Assembly (NCBI RefSeq): GCF_013426895.1
Contig: NZ_AP023174.1
Span: forward strand, 2,170,001-2,234,000
Reading direction: 5' to 3'
DNA length: 64,000 bases
Source of the DNA: Paraburkholderia largidicola
GTDB taxonomy: Bacteria; Pseudomonadota; Gammaproteobacteria; Burkholderiales; Burkholderiaceae
The notes below the pieces were generated by a model. That model did no database searches, was not told the origin of the DNA, and worked only from the letters and a program-made list of their open reading frames with translations. This document shows, piece by piece, positions 45,427-56,700 of the stretch. Position 1 is the stretch's first letter. Every line of letters begins with the position of its first letter. A program made the translations under genes and the position numbers.

Positions 45427-46701
45427 ATGCCAAACGTCGACGATACGACGCTCACTGGCCTTCTGCAGCATATGGTGCAGGACGAGGCCGGATGGGCCGC
45501 GCCGTGGCGAACCATTACGTTGCGCAGCGTCTTCCAACCGGTCGTTTCCGTCACGCATCAGCGCGTAGTCGGCTACGAAGCGTTGCTGCGGGCCTTCGAT
45601 CCCGTCGGCCATCCGATCTCCCCCGCCGTGCTGTTCTCAGGCACCCGCTCGACGGCCGACGCGCGCGCGCTCGACCGCCTCGCCCGCTGTCTGCATGTGG
45701 CGAACTTCATGGCGCAAGGCATCGATACCGGATGGCTGTTCCTGAACACGCGTCCGCAGGTATTCGAAACGGGCTGGCCGCAGCGCCCGTTCATCGATGA
45801 ACTGTCGGAGCATTTCGGACTGCCGCAGGAACGCATCGTGATCGAGGTGCTCGAGCAGCCCGCCGACGACGAATCCGCCGTCGCCAGCATGCTCGCCGCT
45901 TCGCAGCCGCGCGAATTCCTGATTGCCATCGACGACTTCGGCACCGGCTTCTCGAATTTCGATCGCGTGTGGCGCTTCCGGCCCGACATCGTGAAGCTCG
46001 ACCGCTCGCTGGTAGCGCGGGCGGGCCGCCAGGACAACGACAACTCGCTGATCGGCCACCTGATCAACATGCTGCATCAGTCGGGCACGCTGGTGCTCGC
46101 CGAAGGCGTCGAAACGGAAGACGAACTGATGACGCTGATGCAGGCCGACGTCGACTTCATCCAGGGCTACTGGTTCGGCCAGCCGAAAGCGTCGATCCAG
46201 GCGGCGACCGCGCGTGTGCCGGAACTGATCGAGCAGATGTGGCAACGTTTCGACAGCTACGAGCGCTCGCACTCGCGCTATCAACGGCCGGGTTTCGAAG
46301 GATTCACAGAAGCCGTGCTCGCGGGCGCCGCGCTCTACATGCAGACGGGCGATCTGGAAGAGGCGGCGAAGCCCGTCTTCCTGCTGCCCGATGCGCGCCG
46401 CGTGTTCGTGCTGAGCGATCGCGGCGAGCAACTGGCGCCGTCGATCACCGCGAGCGGCACGCCCTCTCCGCCCGCGCGGCTCGCGCCGCTCTTTCCCGAC
46501 ACCCGCAACAACTGGTCGAGGCGCGCGTATTTCAAGCATGCGCTCGCCGCGCCGGGACGCGTCGCGATGATGGGACCGCACTGCTCGCTGATGGATGGCC
46601 AGGATTGCTACACGGCGGCTGTCACCGTCCAGCGCGACGGCGCGACGCATGTGTTCTGCGTCGATTTCCTGCCCGAAGTGCGTAATCCGTGTCCCGTCTG
46701 A
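45427..46701 (+). CDS. EAL-domain cyclic-di-GMP phosphodiesterase
   Basis: 424 aa from the ATG at 45427. The EAL domain spans about 33-280 with the catalytic set intact: EALLR (E51), FLNTRP, IVIEVLEQ, AIDDFGTGFSNF, VKLDRSL, LAEGVETEDEL and FIQGYWFGQP. It should hydrolyse c-di-GMP to pGpG. There is no GGDEF domain and no membrane segment; the roughly 140 C-terminal residues are an extra domain, possibly sensory, with several cysteines. It is a single gene. The Flp pilus locus is 40 kb away; no direct link is seen. Confidence 0.9.
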   Translation: MPNVDDTTLTGLLQHMVQDEAGWAAPWRTITLRSVFQPVVSVTHQRVVGYEALLRAFDPVGHPISPAVLFSGTRSTADARALDRLARCLHVANFMAQGIDTGWLFLNTRPQVFETGWPQRPFIDELSEHFGLPQERIVIEVLEQPADDESAVASMLAASQPREFLIAIDDFGTGFSNFDRVWRFRPDIVKLDRSLVARAGRQDNDNSLIGHLINMLHQSGTLVLAEGVETEDELMTLMQADVDFIQGYWFGQPKASIQAATARVPELIEQMWQRFDSYERSHSRYQRPGFEGFTEAVLAGAALYMQTGDLEEAAKPVFLLPDARRVFVLSDRGEQLAPSITASGTPSPPARLAPLFPDTRNNWSRRAYFKHALAAPGRVAMMGPHCSLMDGQDCYTAAVTVQRDGATHVFCVDFLPEVRNPCPV

Positions 46702-46737
46702 GCTAAAAGCACGCGGCGCCGCCGCGCCTGCCGCGCC

Positions 46738-47145
46738 CTAGTCGTGCGAGATCCGCTGCCGTCCTGATTTCACGTCGCTGCGCTTCGCCTTGCTTTCGAG
46801 CCGGCGTTCTTTCGACGCACGCGTCGGCCGCGTCGCGACGCGCGCCTTGCGGGTCACGCTGACGCTGTCGATCAATGCGTCGAGCCGCGCCAGCGCTGCC
46901 GCACGGTTCATGTCCTGGGTGCGGTATTCCTGCGCCTTGATGATGACGATGCCGTCGCGGGTGATCCGATGGTCGCTCATCGCGAGCAGGCGCATTTTCA
47001 ACACCTCGGGCAACGACGACGCGCGCACGTCGAAGCGCAGATGAATCGCGCTCGATACCTTGTTGACGTTCTGCCCGCCCGCGCCCTGCGCGCGCACGGC
47101 CGTCAGTTCGATTTCGTTCGGCGGGATCGGATAGCGTGAAGTCAT
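46738..47145 (-). CDS. arfB: Peptidyl-tRNA hydrolase ArfB (YaeJ), ribosome rescue
   Basis: 135 aa from the ATG at 47145. The class-I release-factor-like GGQ motif is in [19 protein letters not shown], and the C-terminus is a basic tail ([20 protein letters not shown]) that enters the empty mRNA channel. It frees peptides from ribosomes stalled without a stop codon. Length matches E. coli ArfB. It is convergent with the EAL gene and divergent from the gene at 47335. Confidence 0.92.
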   Translation of the reverse strand: MTSRYPIPPNEIELTAVRAQGAGGQNVNKVSSAIHLRFDVRASSLPEVLKMRLLAMSDHRITRDGIVIIKAQEYRTQDMNRAAALARLDALIDSVSVTRKARVATRPTRASKERRLESKAKRSDVKSGRQRISHD

Positions 47146-47334
47146 GTCAAAGAGTCGTGCGAGGAACGGGAAGTGTAACCGGCTATTTGCTGGCACATCA
47201 GCGGTATGCGAATTGCGTGCACGCAGCGCGGCATGTGCGTTGCCTGCACATCGCCCACCAGCGCGGCACGGATTTGCCGTCCATCGCCGATCTCGCCGAT
47301 ACTGGTACTTTCAGCCCGAGGGCCGATTATCGTG

Positions 47335-47994
47335 ATGAAAATGCGCCCCGCGCAGGTGCTCGAACTCGTCGTCAATCTCGTGTTGCCGTGGGTCGCGTAC
47401 CGTCTCACGCAGCCGTACTGGGGCGACACGGGCGGATTGATTGCATCGGCCGTGCCGCCCGTCGCGTGGAGCGTCGTCGAACTCGTGCGCTTCAGGCGCG
47501 CCGACGCGCTCAGCCTGACGGTGCTGCTCGGCATCGTGCTATCGATCGGCGCGATGGCGCTGGGCGGCGACCCACGCATGTTGCTGTTCCGCGAATCGCT
47601 GGTATCGGGCGCGATCGGCGTGGCGTTTCTGCTGTCGCTGCTGGTGGGCCGGCCCGCCGTCTTCTACCTGACGCGCGCGTTCGTCGCCCGCGAAATGACC
47701 AACGGCGCCGCCCATATCGACATGCTGTGGCGCGAGCGCCCGGCGTTCGCGCGCGGAATCCGGGTGCTGACGGCTACATGGGGCCTCGGCCTCACGGGCG
47801 AAACCGCGCTGCGCGGCTGGATGGCGTGGCACTGGCCGATCGAGCGCGTGCTGGTGGTATCGCCATTTGTCGGCTATGGCATTTTCGGCGCGCTGATGAT
47901 CTGGACGCTGTGGTATCGGCGCACGCTGCGCGACCTCGCGCAAAGCGAGGCGGAATCCGAAACGGAACCGCCGCCCAGCACGGCCGCCAACTAG
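47335..47994 (+). CDS. VC0807-like multi-pass membrane protein
   Basis: 219 aa. The ATG at 47335 gives MKMRPAQVLELVVNLVLPWV; a GTG directly before it is possible. Four to six hydrophobic segments, a conserved PPVAWSVVELVRFRRADALS and RPAVFYLTRAFV. The pattern fits the VC0807 family of inner-membrane proteins with unknown function. Its stop overlaps the recD stop: both use the shared CTAG at 47991-47994, so the genes are strictly convergent. Confidence 0.75.
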   Translation: MKMRPAQVLELVVNLVLPWVAYRLTQPYWGDTGGLIASAVPPVAWSVVELVRFRRADALSLTVLLGIVLSIGAMALGGDPRMLLFRESLVSGAIGVAFLLSLLVGRPAVFYLTRAFVAREMTNGAAHIDMLWRERPAFARGIRVLTATWGLGLTGETALRGWMAWHWPIERVLVVSPFVGYGIFGALMIWTLWYRRTLRDLAQSEAESETEPPPSTAAN

Positions 47995-50003
47995 CGCACG
48001 TCATCGCGCATCGCCTCGACGATGCGCGCGGCGAGGCCGGAGTCGCGCTGCGTCGGCGTCGCGATCGCGCGCATCAGCACTGCCCGCGAGCCGACCACTT
48101 CGACCCGCTCGCGCGCCCGCGTGACCGCCGTATAAACAAGCTCGCGCGACAGCACCCGGCTGAAGGTCGACGGCAGCATCAGCACCGCGTGTTCGAACTC
48201 CGAGCCTTGTGACTTGTGCACGGTGAGCGCGAAGGCCGTGTCGTGCGGCGGCAGCGCCGCGGGCGACACCGTGCGCAGGCTGCCGTCCGCGCCACGGAAG
48301 AACACGCGCAGCGCGCCGTCCGCGCCCGGCAGCGCGATACCGATATCGCCATTGAACAGACCCAGCGCATAGTCGTTGCGTGTGACCATGATCGGCCGGC
48401 CCGCGAACCATTGCGCGCCGACGGCCAGCGGCACGCGCGCGATGCGGCGCACCTGCGCGGCCATCGCGGTATTCATCTGCTCGACGCCGCGCGAGCCGAG
48501 CCGCGTCGCGCACAGGATGCGGAAACGATTGAGCGCGTCGAACAGCGCCAGCGCGTGCGAGGCCGCGCCTGCCACGCCGTCGGAGAGCGCCGTCGCGAGC
48601 GTGTCCGCGTAGGGCGCAAACCCAGCCGCGAGCCGCTGGATCGTGCGCTCGGACGGCGTGGCATCGGTGTCTTCGTGAAACGCCGCCGCGCAGGGTTCAG
48701 CGGGATCGATCCGCAGCACGTCGAGCGCGTCCGGCGCGGCGCCGCGCCGGATCGCCAGCGACAGCCGGCCGATCGCCGACTCCAACCCAAAGCGATAGTT
48801 TCGTTCGAGCCACACGACGCAGTCGGCGAGCGGCGCCGGTTGCGCATCCGGCGATGAAGACGGCATGTCGGGCGGCATGCCGAACAGGTCGTCGAAGAAC
48901 GGTGGATCTTGTTCCGACCGAGCATCGTCGCGGCCAGTGGGCAGCGCATCACGCAATCGGCGTTCATCGATTCCCAGCGCCGTCGCAATCGAGCCGACGC
49001 CCTTCGCCGTGAACGCGGGTTGCGCGCTCAATTCGGCGAACACGGCGCCCGCTTCGACGGCCGCCAGTTGATCCTTGTCGCCGAGCATCACGAGATGGGT
49101 GTCGGGTGCGAGCGCATCGAACAGGTGCGTCGCCATGGCGACGTCGATCATCGACGCCTCGTCGATCACGATCACGTCATACGGCAGCGGATTGTCCCGA
49201 TGATGCCGGAAGCGCCCATTCGGCCCGGTGCCCAACAGCCGATGCAACGTGAACGACGTTTGCGGCAGACGCCCCGCGAGTTCCTGCGGCAACGAACTGG
49301 CGCGCGCGAGCAGCGCCTCCTGCATCCGCTGCGCGGCCTTGCCCGTCGGCGCGGCGAGCGCGATACGCAAGTCCGCGCGCGCATCCAGCAGACAGGCGAG
49401 CACGCCGACCACTGTGGTCGTCTTGCCCGTGCCCGGGCCGCCGCTGACGATCGTCAGCCGCCCGGACAGCGCCATCACGGCAGCCACGCGCTGCCAGTCG
49501 ATCTCATCGTCCTGCGGCTCCCCGAAATAACGCAGCAGCCTGTCGCGCAAGCCTCGAGAAAACATGCCCGCCGATACGGCATCGTCATGCTCGCCTCGCG
49601 CATGTCCGACGAGCGACTGCGCCAGCCGCCGCTCGTAATCGTAGTAGCGCGCGAGATAAAGCCGCCCTTGCCCATCGACGACGAGCGGGCGCAGCGCATG
49701 TGCCGGCTGCATGCCGTCGCTTGCGACGCCGCTCGCGAGCAACGCGTCGCGCACATGCCCGAACTCGGCGTCGTAGCGCTGCGCAAGTTCGTCGAGCGGC
49801 ACGCACACGTGTCCCTCCGATGTCGCGCGGCTCGCGGCGAACGCGGCGCGAGCAGCCCAGCGCACGCCGTCCGCGGACGCGCCGCCGCGCTGCGCCAGCG
49901 CGCTCACGCGACGCGCGAAACCTTCGGCGAGCGCCGTGCTGAAATCCGCGGGCGCGGGGACATTGACCTCGACATCGGGCAACGGCTGATCGAACGTGCT
50001 CAT
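47991..50003 (-). CDS. recD: Exodeoxyribonuclease V alpha subunit RecD
   Basis: 670 aa SF1B helicase subunit. Walker A GGPGTGKTTTVVG near 188, motif II VIVIDEASMIDVAMA, and a C-terminal TVHKSQGSEFEHAVLMLP. It is the fast 5'-3' motor of RecBCD, loading at double-strand breaks. Its ATG overlaps the recB stop (ATGA). A spacer of about 70 residues with Asp/Pro/Ser (FDDLFGMPPDMPSSSPD) interrupts the helicase core compared with E. coli RecD. Last gene of recC-recB-recD. Confidence 0.94.
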   Translation of the reverse strand: MSTFDQPLPDVEVNVPAPADFSTALAEGFARRVSALAQRGGASADGVRWAARAAFAASRATSEGHVCVPLDELAQRYDAEFGHVRDALLASGVASDGMQPAHALRPLVVDGQGRLYLARYYDYERRLAQSLVGHARGEHDDAVSAGMFSRGLRDRLLRYFGEPQDDEIDWQRVAAVMALSGRLTIVSGGPGTGKTTTVVGVLACLLDARADLRIALAAPTGKAAQRMQEALLARASSLPQELAGRLPQTSFTLHRLLGTGPNGRFRHHRDNPLPYDVIVIDEASMIDVAMATHLFDALAPDTHLVMLGDKDQLAAVEAGAVFAELSAQPAFTAKGVGSIATALGIDERRLRDALPTGRDDARSEQDPPFFDDLFGMPPDMPSSSPDAQPAPLADCVVWLERNYRFGLESAIGRLSLAIRRGAAPDALDVLRIDPAEPCAAAFHEDTDATPSERTIQRLAAGFAPYADTLATALSDGVAGAASHALALFDALNRFRILCATRLGSRGVEQMNTAMAAQVRRIARVPLAVGAQWFAGRPIMVTRNDYALGLFNGDIGIALPGADGALRVFFRGADGSLRTVSPAALPPHDTAFALTVHKSQGSEFEHAVLMLPSTFSRVLSRELVYTAVTRARERVEVVGSRAVLMRAIATPTQRDSGLAARIVEAMRDDVR

Positions 50004-53000
50004 TGCGCGCCTCCGTCCATCAATGCGTCGAGCGCCACGACGAGCGCGTAATCGGGCCGCCGCGCATGCACGCCGGCCACGTGTTCTCCATGTCGCCAGT
50101 CGGGCCGCACGCCGCGCACGAACAGATACAGATAACCACCGATGTGCCTGTCATAGTCATAGTCCGCGAGCCTCAGCCGCAGATAGCGATGCAGCGCGAC
50201 GACATAAAGCAGCGCCTGCAGGTGATAGGCGTGGCTCGCCATCGCTTCGTCGAGCGGCGCGGCGGCGTAGTCCTCGGGCGTGTCGCCGAGATGATTCGAC
50301 TTCCAGTCGATCACCCAGAAGCGCCCCTCGTGCTCGACGATCATGTCGATGAAACCTTTGACGAACCCGCGCAGCACACCTGGTTCCAGCGCGACATCGG
50401 GAAAGCCGTGCGCGGCGAGCAGCGCGCGCAACGCGGGAAAGTCCAGCGATGCCGCCGAGAACAGAAACTCCATCTCGTTGAGCCGGCGTTTGGGATCGAG
50501 CGAGGCGAGCGTCATGCCGGGCACCAGTTCCGTACTCACGATATCCGCGAGCAAACGGTGCATCATCGCGGGCAGACGTTGCGCGAGTTCCGGCTCGGCG
50601 GGCGCCGGCCGCTCGTGCAGCGCGCGTTCGATCGCGTGCGGCCACGTGCTGCCGTCGGAGAAATCCGCGAGTTCGAACATGCGATGCAGACACTCGCCCG
50701 CCGCCGGACCGCGCGGAAACGCGAGGATATCGTCGGGTGCGAGTTCGACGGGCGCCGTGGCGACATCGAAAAGAGCAACGCCTGTGTCACCGGTGGCGAC
50801 ATCCGCCAGTTCGTCGTGGTCCGGACGCGCTTCTTCGCTCGGAGCCGATGCGTCGTCGGTGCGCGAACCCGCCGCGATCAGCGAGCTGAAGCTCGCCATG
50901 CGCCACGTGTCGCGCAACGCGCGCTGGTTCATCCGCGCCCGCATCCGGGCGCCGCTGTCGGCCACGCTTTCCAGCGGCACGCGACGCGTCACGGCTGGCA
51001 GATCCGCGATGGCCACGGGGTCGCCAGATAGCGCCTCCCAATGCTGATAGACCGAGTCGTCATCGAGCGGCTTCGAGAGCCATTCATCGAAATCGCGCGC
51101 TTTGCCCGCAACGAGCCAGTTCAACACACTGCGCGCCGATTCCTTCGTCGATCTCGACGCCAGATATGCACCCGCCACCAGGTAACAGCGATACACGGCG
51201 CGCGTCAGCGCGACGTAGATCAGCCGCGCGCGTTCGGCCGCCTGTTCGCGCATGGCCTGGCCGTTCGCGTGATCGGACTGCTCGTCGTCGCAGCCGTAAT
51301 GAAGCACGGCCGAACCGTCGTCATCGTGATATTCGAGCGCGTCAGGCAGGACCGTCGCATACGGCTCGCGCAGGCGGCCATCATTGAGGAACGGGCAGAA
51401 CACGACGGCGTATTCGAGGCCCTTCGACTTATGCACGGTGACGATCTGCACGAGGTTGCGGTCCGATTCGAGCCGCAGCTGCGCTTCTTCGCCGCCACGC
51501 CCGCTTTCCGCACGCTGGGCGGCGAGCCAGCGCAAGGTCGGCGCGATGCCCGGCTGCGTCGCGGCGCGCGCCTGCACGAGTTCGGCCAGATGGTTGACGT
51601 TGGTCAGCCGCCGCTCGCCCTCTGCACCTTCCACGAGCCGCTGCGCGACGCGCAGTTCACGCATCAGCGTGCGCCACATCACGGCGAAGCCGCGCTCGTG
51701 CCACAGCATGCGGTAACGCGAGAAGCGTTCGACCCAGCTCATCGCATCGACGGAATGCGCGGCGTCACCCGACGTGGACGATGCATCGTCGACCTGCTCG
51801 AGCCGCCACAGCGTTGCGGCATCGAGACCGAACCAGTCGGTCGCGAGCGCGGCGCGCAGGCGGCGCAAGTCGCCCGGCGTATCGACGGCGGCCAGCACAC
51901 GCTCGATCTGCTCGGCGTCGAGCGATTCGAACACGGATGCCTGCGCCAGTTCGACACTGCCCACGCCCCACGCGGACAACACGCGCTTGATCAGACTGCC
52001 CTGCTTGTGCGTCTGCACGAGTACGGCGATGTTGCCGGGCGCGAGCGGCCTGTCGCCGATCGTCACGCTGCCCTCGCGCGCGCCGCGCAGCAGACGCACG
52101 ATCTCCGCCGCGCACGCTTCGCTCGCCGCGCGCTGCGCGTCGCGCTTGGTCAGCACCGCGTCGCCCTTCGGCAATGTCCAAACGCAGAAGTCGCCGCCCG
52201 CCGCGCCGTCTCGGTCGATGAACGGCGGCCGTTGCCGCTCGCCCGCTCGCACGGGTTGATAGTCGAGCCCTTCGAGCACGAACGCCCGCGCGTTCGCCTC
52301 GAATATACGGTTGCATGCCTCGACGATGGGCGCCGTCGAGCGCTGATTGACGGCGAGCGTATAACGCGCCGACGCCTGTGCGCGAGCGGCGAGATAGGTA
52401 TGCAGATCCGCCGCGCGGAAACTGTAGATCGCCTGCTTCGGATCGCCGACCAGAAAGAGCGGTCCCTTCGGCGCGAAGATACGGTTGAAGATCGCGAACT
52501 GCAGCGGGTCGGTATCCTGGAACTCATCGATCAGCGCCGCGGGATAGCGCGTGCGCAGCGCGTCCGCAAGCCACACGTGACTGGCGAGCGCGCGATACAG
52601 GTTCGACAGCAGATCGTCGAACGACACGACGCGGCGCGTGCGCTTTCTCGCCGTCAGTTCGTGCGGCGCGTAGTCGAGCCACTTCTGCACCAGACCGAGC
52701 CAGCGCGCGCGCTGCGCCGCTTCCGCCGCGAGCGAGGCTGCGGCCAGTTCGTCGGCTGCAATGAAGAATGCATGCGCGGGCGGCTCGAAATTCTTCTTCG
52801 TGCCTTTCGTCAGCGCAGTGGCCGTCAGTTTCAGCGCCACTTTCGGCGGCGGCGCGTGGCAATCGTCCTGCGCGAAATAGTCGCTCCACGCGCTGATCGC
52901 GGCGCTCACCGTTTCAGCCTTGTGCGAAGTCTTGCTCAGACGCTCCTGTGCCCGTTCGAGCAGGCGCACGATGTTGTCGCGCTCGGCATGCCACATCTCG

Positions 53001-53719
53001 CAGGCTTCGTCGAAGCGCGCCTGCATATCGTTCGGTGCACCTTCCGCTACGCCGATGTCACCCCAGCGCAACTGAGCGAGCGGCTTCTTCAGGCGCCGCG
53101 CAAGCTGTTCGTCGAGCGATGCGGGACCCGCGCCCTTCTCGACCAGCCATGCCGCGAACGACGAATGCAATGCCGCGACGGGTTCGATCTGCTCGCGCCA
53201 GAAGTCGGCGGCCAGTTCGAAGCGCAACGCTGCGTCGTCTGCTTCCATCTCGAATGCGAACGGCATCGCAGCGGCAAACGGCGCTTCCTGCAACGCGCGC
53301 TGACAGAACGCGTGAATCGTGTGGATGGCGGCCTGATCGAACGTGCGCAACGCACGGCGCACCGTTTTCGCGGCCGCTTCGAGGTCGATGCCGCGTTCTT
53401 CGGAAAGCGTCGTCTCGAATAGCCGGACGATGAACGGATCGCCGCCATCGTCGCCCGTTTCGATTGCGCGCTGCACTTCGGCGAGACGCCCCCGTATGCG
53501 TTCATGCAGCTCTGCCGTCGCGGCTTTCGTAAATGTCACGACGAGAATCTGATCGGCGCTCAGATTCTTCTCCAGCAACAGCCGCACGTAGAGCGCGCAA
53601 ATGTTCCATGTCTTGCCCGTTCCCGCCGATGCCTCGATCTGATTGACGCCGTCGAGATCGCACGCGAACACGTCGAGTTCCTGCGCGGCGGCCGCATGCA
53701 TCCATGCCGTGCCGCTCAT
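50000..53719 (-). CDS. recB: Exodeoxyribonuclease V beta subunit RecB
   Basis: 1239 aa. SF1A helicase with Walker A EASAGTGKTWNI at 29-40, motif II LIDEFQDTDPLQF, motif VI-type VTVHKSKGLEYAVVF, then a linker and the RecB nuclease domain with VIDWKSNHLGDTPEDY near residue 1140. It unwinds and degrades DNA ends until Chi and then loads RecA. It starts inside the recC stop (ATGA overlap) and ends in the recD start, so translation of the three is probably coupled. Confidence 0.95.
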   Translation of the reverse strand: MSGTAWMHAAAAQELDVFACDLDGVNQIEASAGTGKTWNICALYVRLLLEKNLSADQILVVTFTKAATAELHERIRGRLAEVQRAIETGDDGGDPFIVRLFETTLSEERGIDLEAAAKTVRRALRTFDQAAIHTIHAFCQRALQEAPFAAAMPFAFEMEADDAALRFELAADFWREQIEPVAALHSSFAAWLVEKGAGPASLDEQLARRLKKPLAQLRWGDIGVAEGAPNDMQARFDEACEMWHAERDNIVRLLERAQERLSKTSHKAETVSAAISAWSDYFAQDDCHAPPPKVALKLTATALTKGTKKNFEPPAHAFFIAADELAAASLAAEAAQRARWLGLVQKWLDYAPHELTARKRTRRVVSFDDLLSNLYRALASHVWLADALRTRYPAALIDEFQDTDPLQFAIFNRIFAPKGPLFLVGDPKQAIYSFRAADLHTYLAARAQASARYTLAVNQRSTAPIVEACNRIFEANARAFVLEGLDYQPVRAGERQRPPFIDRDGAAGGDFCVWTLPKGDAVLTKRDAQRAASEACAAEIVRLLRGAREGSVTIGDRPLAPGNIAVLVQTHKQGSLIKRVLSAWGVGSVELAQASVFESLDAEQIERVLAAVDTPGDLRRLRAALATDWFGLDAATLWRLEQVDDASSTSGDAAHSVDAMSWVERFSRYRMLWHERGFAVMWRTLMRELRVAQRLVEGAEGERRLTNVNHLAELVQARAATQPGIAPTLRWLAAQRAESGRGGEEAQLRLESDRNLVQIVTVHKSKGLEYAVVFCPFLNDGRLREPYATVLPDALEYHDDDGSAVLHYGCDDEQSDHANGQAMREQAAERARLIYVALTRAVYRCYLVAGAYLASRSTKESARSVLNWLVAGKARDFDEWLSKPLDDDSVYQHWEALSGDPVAIADLPAVTRRVPLESVADSGARMRARMNQRALRDTWRMASFSSLIAAGSRTDDASAPSEEARPDHDELADVATGDTGVALFDVATAPVELAPDDILAFPRGPAAGECLHRMFELADFSDGSTWPHAIERALHERPAPAEPELAQRLPAMMHRLLADIVSTELVPGMTLASLDPKRRLNEMEFLFSAASLDFPALRALLAAHGFPDVALEPGVLRGFVKGFIDMIVEHEGRFWVIDWKSNHLGDTPEDYAAAPLDEAMASHAYHLQALLYVVALHRYLRLRLADYDYDRHIGGYLYLFVRGVRPDWRHGEHVAGVHARRPDYALVVALDALMDGGAQ

Positions 53720-56700
53720 GATGCGCTCCTCAAATGCGCAACCAGCGGCTTGAATACGATCGCGGCAAGTGTGCCGAACGGCTCGTCGAGCGTCAGCGTC
53801 GTGCCGCGAAACGCGATGCGCAACGCAGCGTCATCGGACTCGCCTCGCACGCGGTCGCTGATCCATGCACCTTGCGCGGCGGAATCGCCATCGCTGATCT
53901 TTGCCCATGCGCTCTTCGGAAAAAAGCGCAGCGGAAGCGCGCGCCCTGCGCTGAACAATGCGGCAAGCGGCGCGAGTTGATCCAACGGTTTTTCGACGGG
54001 CGCGAGTTCGAACGACTCGCCGCTTGCATGCCAAACGGTGCGGCGTGGACCGTCGGGCAACGACGCGCAATAGACGAGATGCGACAGCCATGCGGACAGA
54101 TAGTCGCGCGCCGTGGGACGCGCGTAACGGAACACGACCTGCCCCGTCGGCGTCAGCAAATTGAGTGTGCCTTGCAGTTGCAACGGACCTTCCGATGTTT
54201 TGCGCAATGTTGAATCATGAGGACCGAACAGCGCGATGTCGCCGGTGTCGGGCCAGCGCGCGTCGATGTCGAGCGAGAACGGCAGGCGCGTGACGCCCGA
54301 CGCCACTTCGCGCCGCACGCGGTCGGCAAGGCCACGCAGCGCCGACAGTTCGCGCGTGCGCCATACCGCGCCCGTCGCGCCGCCCGGCAACTCGGGGCTT
54401 GCTTCCGCGACGCGCTGCACGCGCTCGAACGCTGCGCTGTCGAAGTCCGTATCGAGCAGTGCGGGTAACAGACGCTCGGCCAATGCATCGCGGCCCGCGA
54501 AGTCGAGTTCGAACGGCTCCATGTCGAGCAACTCGCCCTGTGCGTCGGAAAGCACGATGCCGAGGCGATCGCGCAGCAAGGCGCGCGCGGGGTGTCGCCA
54601 GAAACGCTGGAAGTCGTCGAACGGCACGGGCTCGTTCAGTACGGCCGGCAACGGCGCATCGAAGAATGGCGCGGGCGCCTCACCTGACGGCGCGGCGAGC
54701 AACGCGGCCAGTTCCGCGCGGTCGGTGTCGTAGGTGAACAGGCCGCTCTTCGCGTTGAAGTAATCGGACGCGAAAGGCTGCAACGGATGCTCGACGATGA
54801 ACGCGCGCCGCGCCGAATCGAGTTCGACCGGCGACGCATCCTCTGCGGACGAAACACGCGCGAGGTGATCGAGCAGTTCATCGACGAGCGCGGCAGGCGG
54901 CAACGGCGCGTTGTCGCGAATGCTGCGCCCCGTGTAGGCGATCAGCAGCCGGTCTTGTGCGGCGAGCAGCAGATCGAGGAAAAGGTTGCGCTCGTCGTCG
55001 CGCCGCTGGCGATCGCCCGCCTTGCCGAACGCCGCCATCAGGTCGAACTCGTCGGCGCGCGCAAGGCTAGGCAATACGCCGTCGTCCATGCCCAGCATGC
55101 AGACGATCCTGAACGGCAAGCCACGCAGGCTCGTCAGCGACGAGAACGTGACGCTGCCCCACGGCACGCCGCCGCGCGCCGGGTCGTCGAGCGCTTCGGA
55201 CAGCGCCGTGCGCACCACGGCCGCCGGCAACGCAGACTCGCCCGCGCCTGCGCGCATGGCATCGCTCATGGCATCGACGGCATCGCGCACAGTGGACACG
55301 CTGTCCGCGAAATCGACGCCGCCATCGAAGCAGCGGCCCAGCACTTCGAGCAGCAACTGCGTCCACTCGACGGGCGTCATGTCGTCGGCGCAACGGCGCG
55401 CGAACGCATCGACGTCGTCGACGAAACTCGCGAGGCGCCCGAGCAGTTCCGCATCCGAGCCGTCCGCGCCTTCGACGGGCAGCCAGGCATCGACCGGCTG
55501 GCCGCCTTCGGGCATCGCGTAGCCGAGGAAAAGCCGCGTGAGCGCGTCGGCAAATGTGTGGCGCGCGACGGGAATCGCGCTGTCGGCAGGCGGCACGGGC
55601 GCGAGACCGCGCCGCGCGCCCGCTGCCGCGAGCCACTCCTGAATGTCTTCTAGCGCCGCCGCGTCGATGCCGTAGCGGGCGGCGATCGCGTCGACACGCA
55701 GCCATTCGATCAGCTCCGGCGCGCCGACATTGCGCTCGGGCAACGCGAGCCAGTCGAGCAGCACGCGCGCCACGGGATTCGCCTGCGAAGGCGGCAAGCC
55801 GGTGATCCGATACGGAATGCGGCGCGTGTCGCCCGAGGGCGCGGTGCCGAACACAGCGTCGATCAGCGGGCCGGCCGCGCCGAGATCGGGCAACGTGACC
55901 AACACGTCAGAAGGCTGCAGATCGTCGAACTCGTCGAACCAGCCCAGCAGGCGGTCGTGCAGCACTTCGAGCTGGCGCGCGAGACTATGGCACACGTGCA
56001 CTTCGATACCGCGCTCCTCGGGCTGCGTGTCGAGCTCGCGCTCGTCGCGCAGATCGAGCATGCCGTTCTGCACGGCGGCGAGCCAGGTCGGCGCGGCGTT
56101 TTCGGCGAAATACGAGGCTTCGGACGAGGCCGCGCTTTCCGTCAGTTCGTGCAGCATATGAAGCTGCGCCTGCGTCTGGCGAGCCCATTCGGCCAGCAGC
56201 GGATGGCCGACTTCCTGATAGTCGAGCTGACCCGCCGCATCGAGCGCTTCGACACGCCCCACGCTGACGATGTCGAACCAGAACTCGCGGCACGGGTTCA
56301 TCGCGTACACCCGCACATCGATCCAGCGCGACAGCTCGCGCAGCAGCGCGATATGCAAAGGCGGCATGGTCGGCAACGCGAACACGCTGACGGACTCGGG
56401 CCACTCGGCGCGGGCGATCGCGTCGAGATCGAGCGAGCGCACTTCGTCGAGAAAGCGATAGGCAGGCGGCGTGGCGGCGTCCGCCGAATGCGCGTCGCCT
56501 GCGACCTCACCCAGCAGCGTGCGCCACAAGGCGCCCTGCCAGCGCTCGTCCTCACGCACCGCGGCGCTCGCGCCCGTCAGGCGCGGACCGGAGTCGTCCG
56601 CGGCGCCGCTTGCGAAGATCGAACCGCCCTTCTGCCATTGCAACAGCCATTCGGGACGATAGGTCAGATAGTGGTCGAGCACGGTCGCGACGCGGCGCGC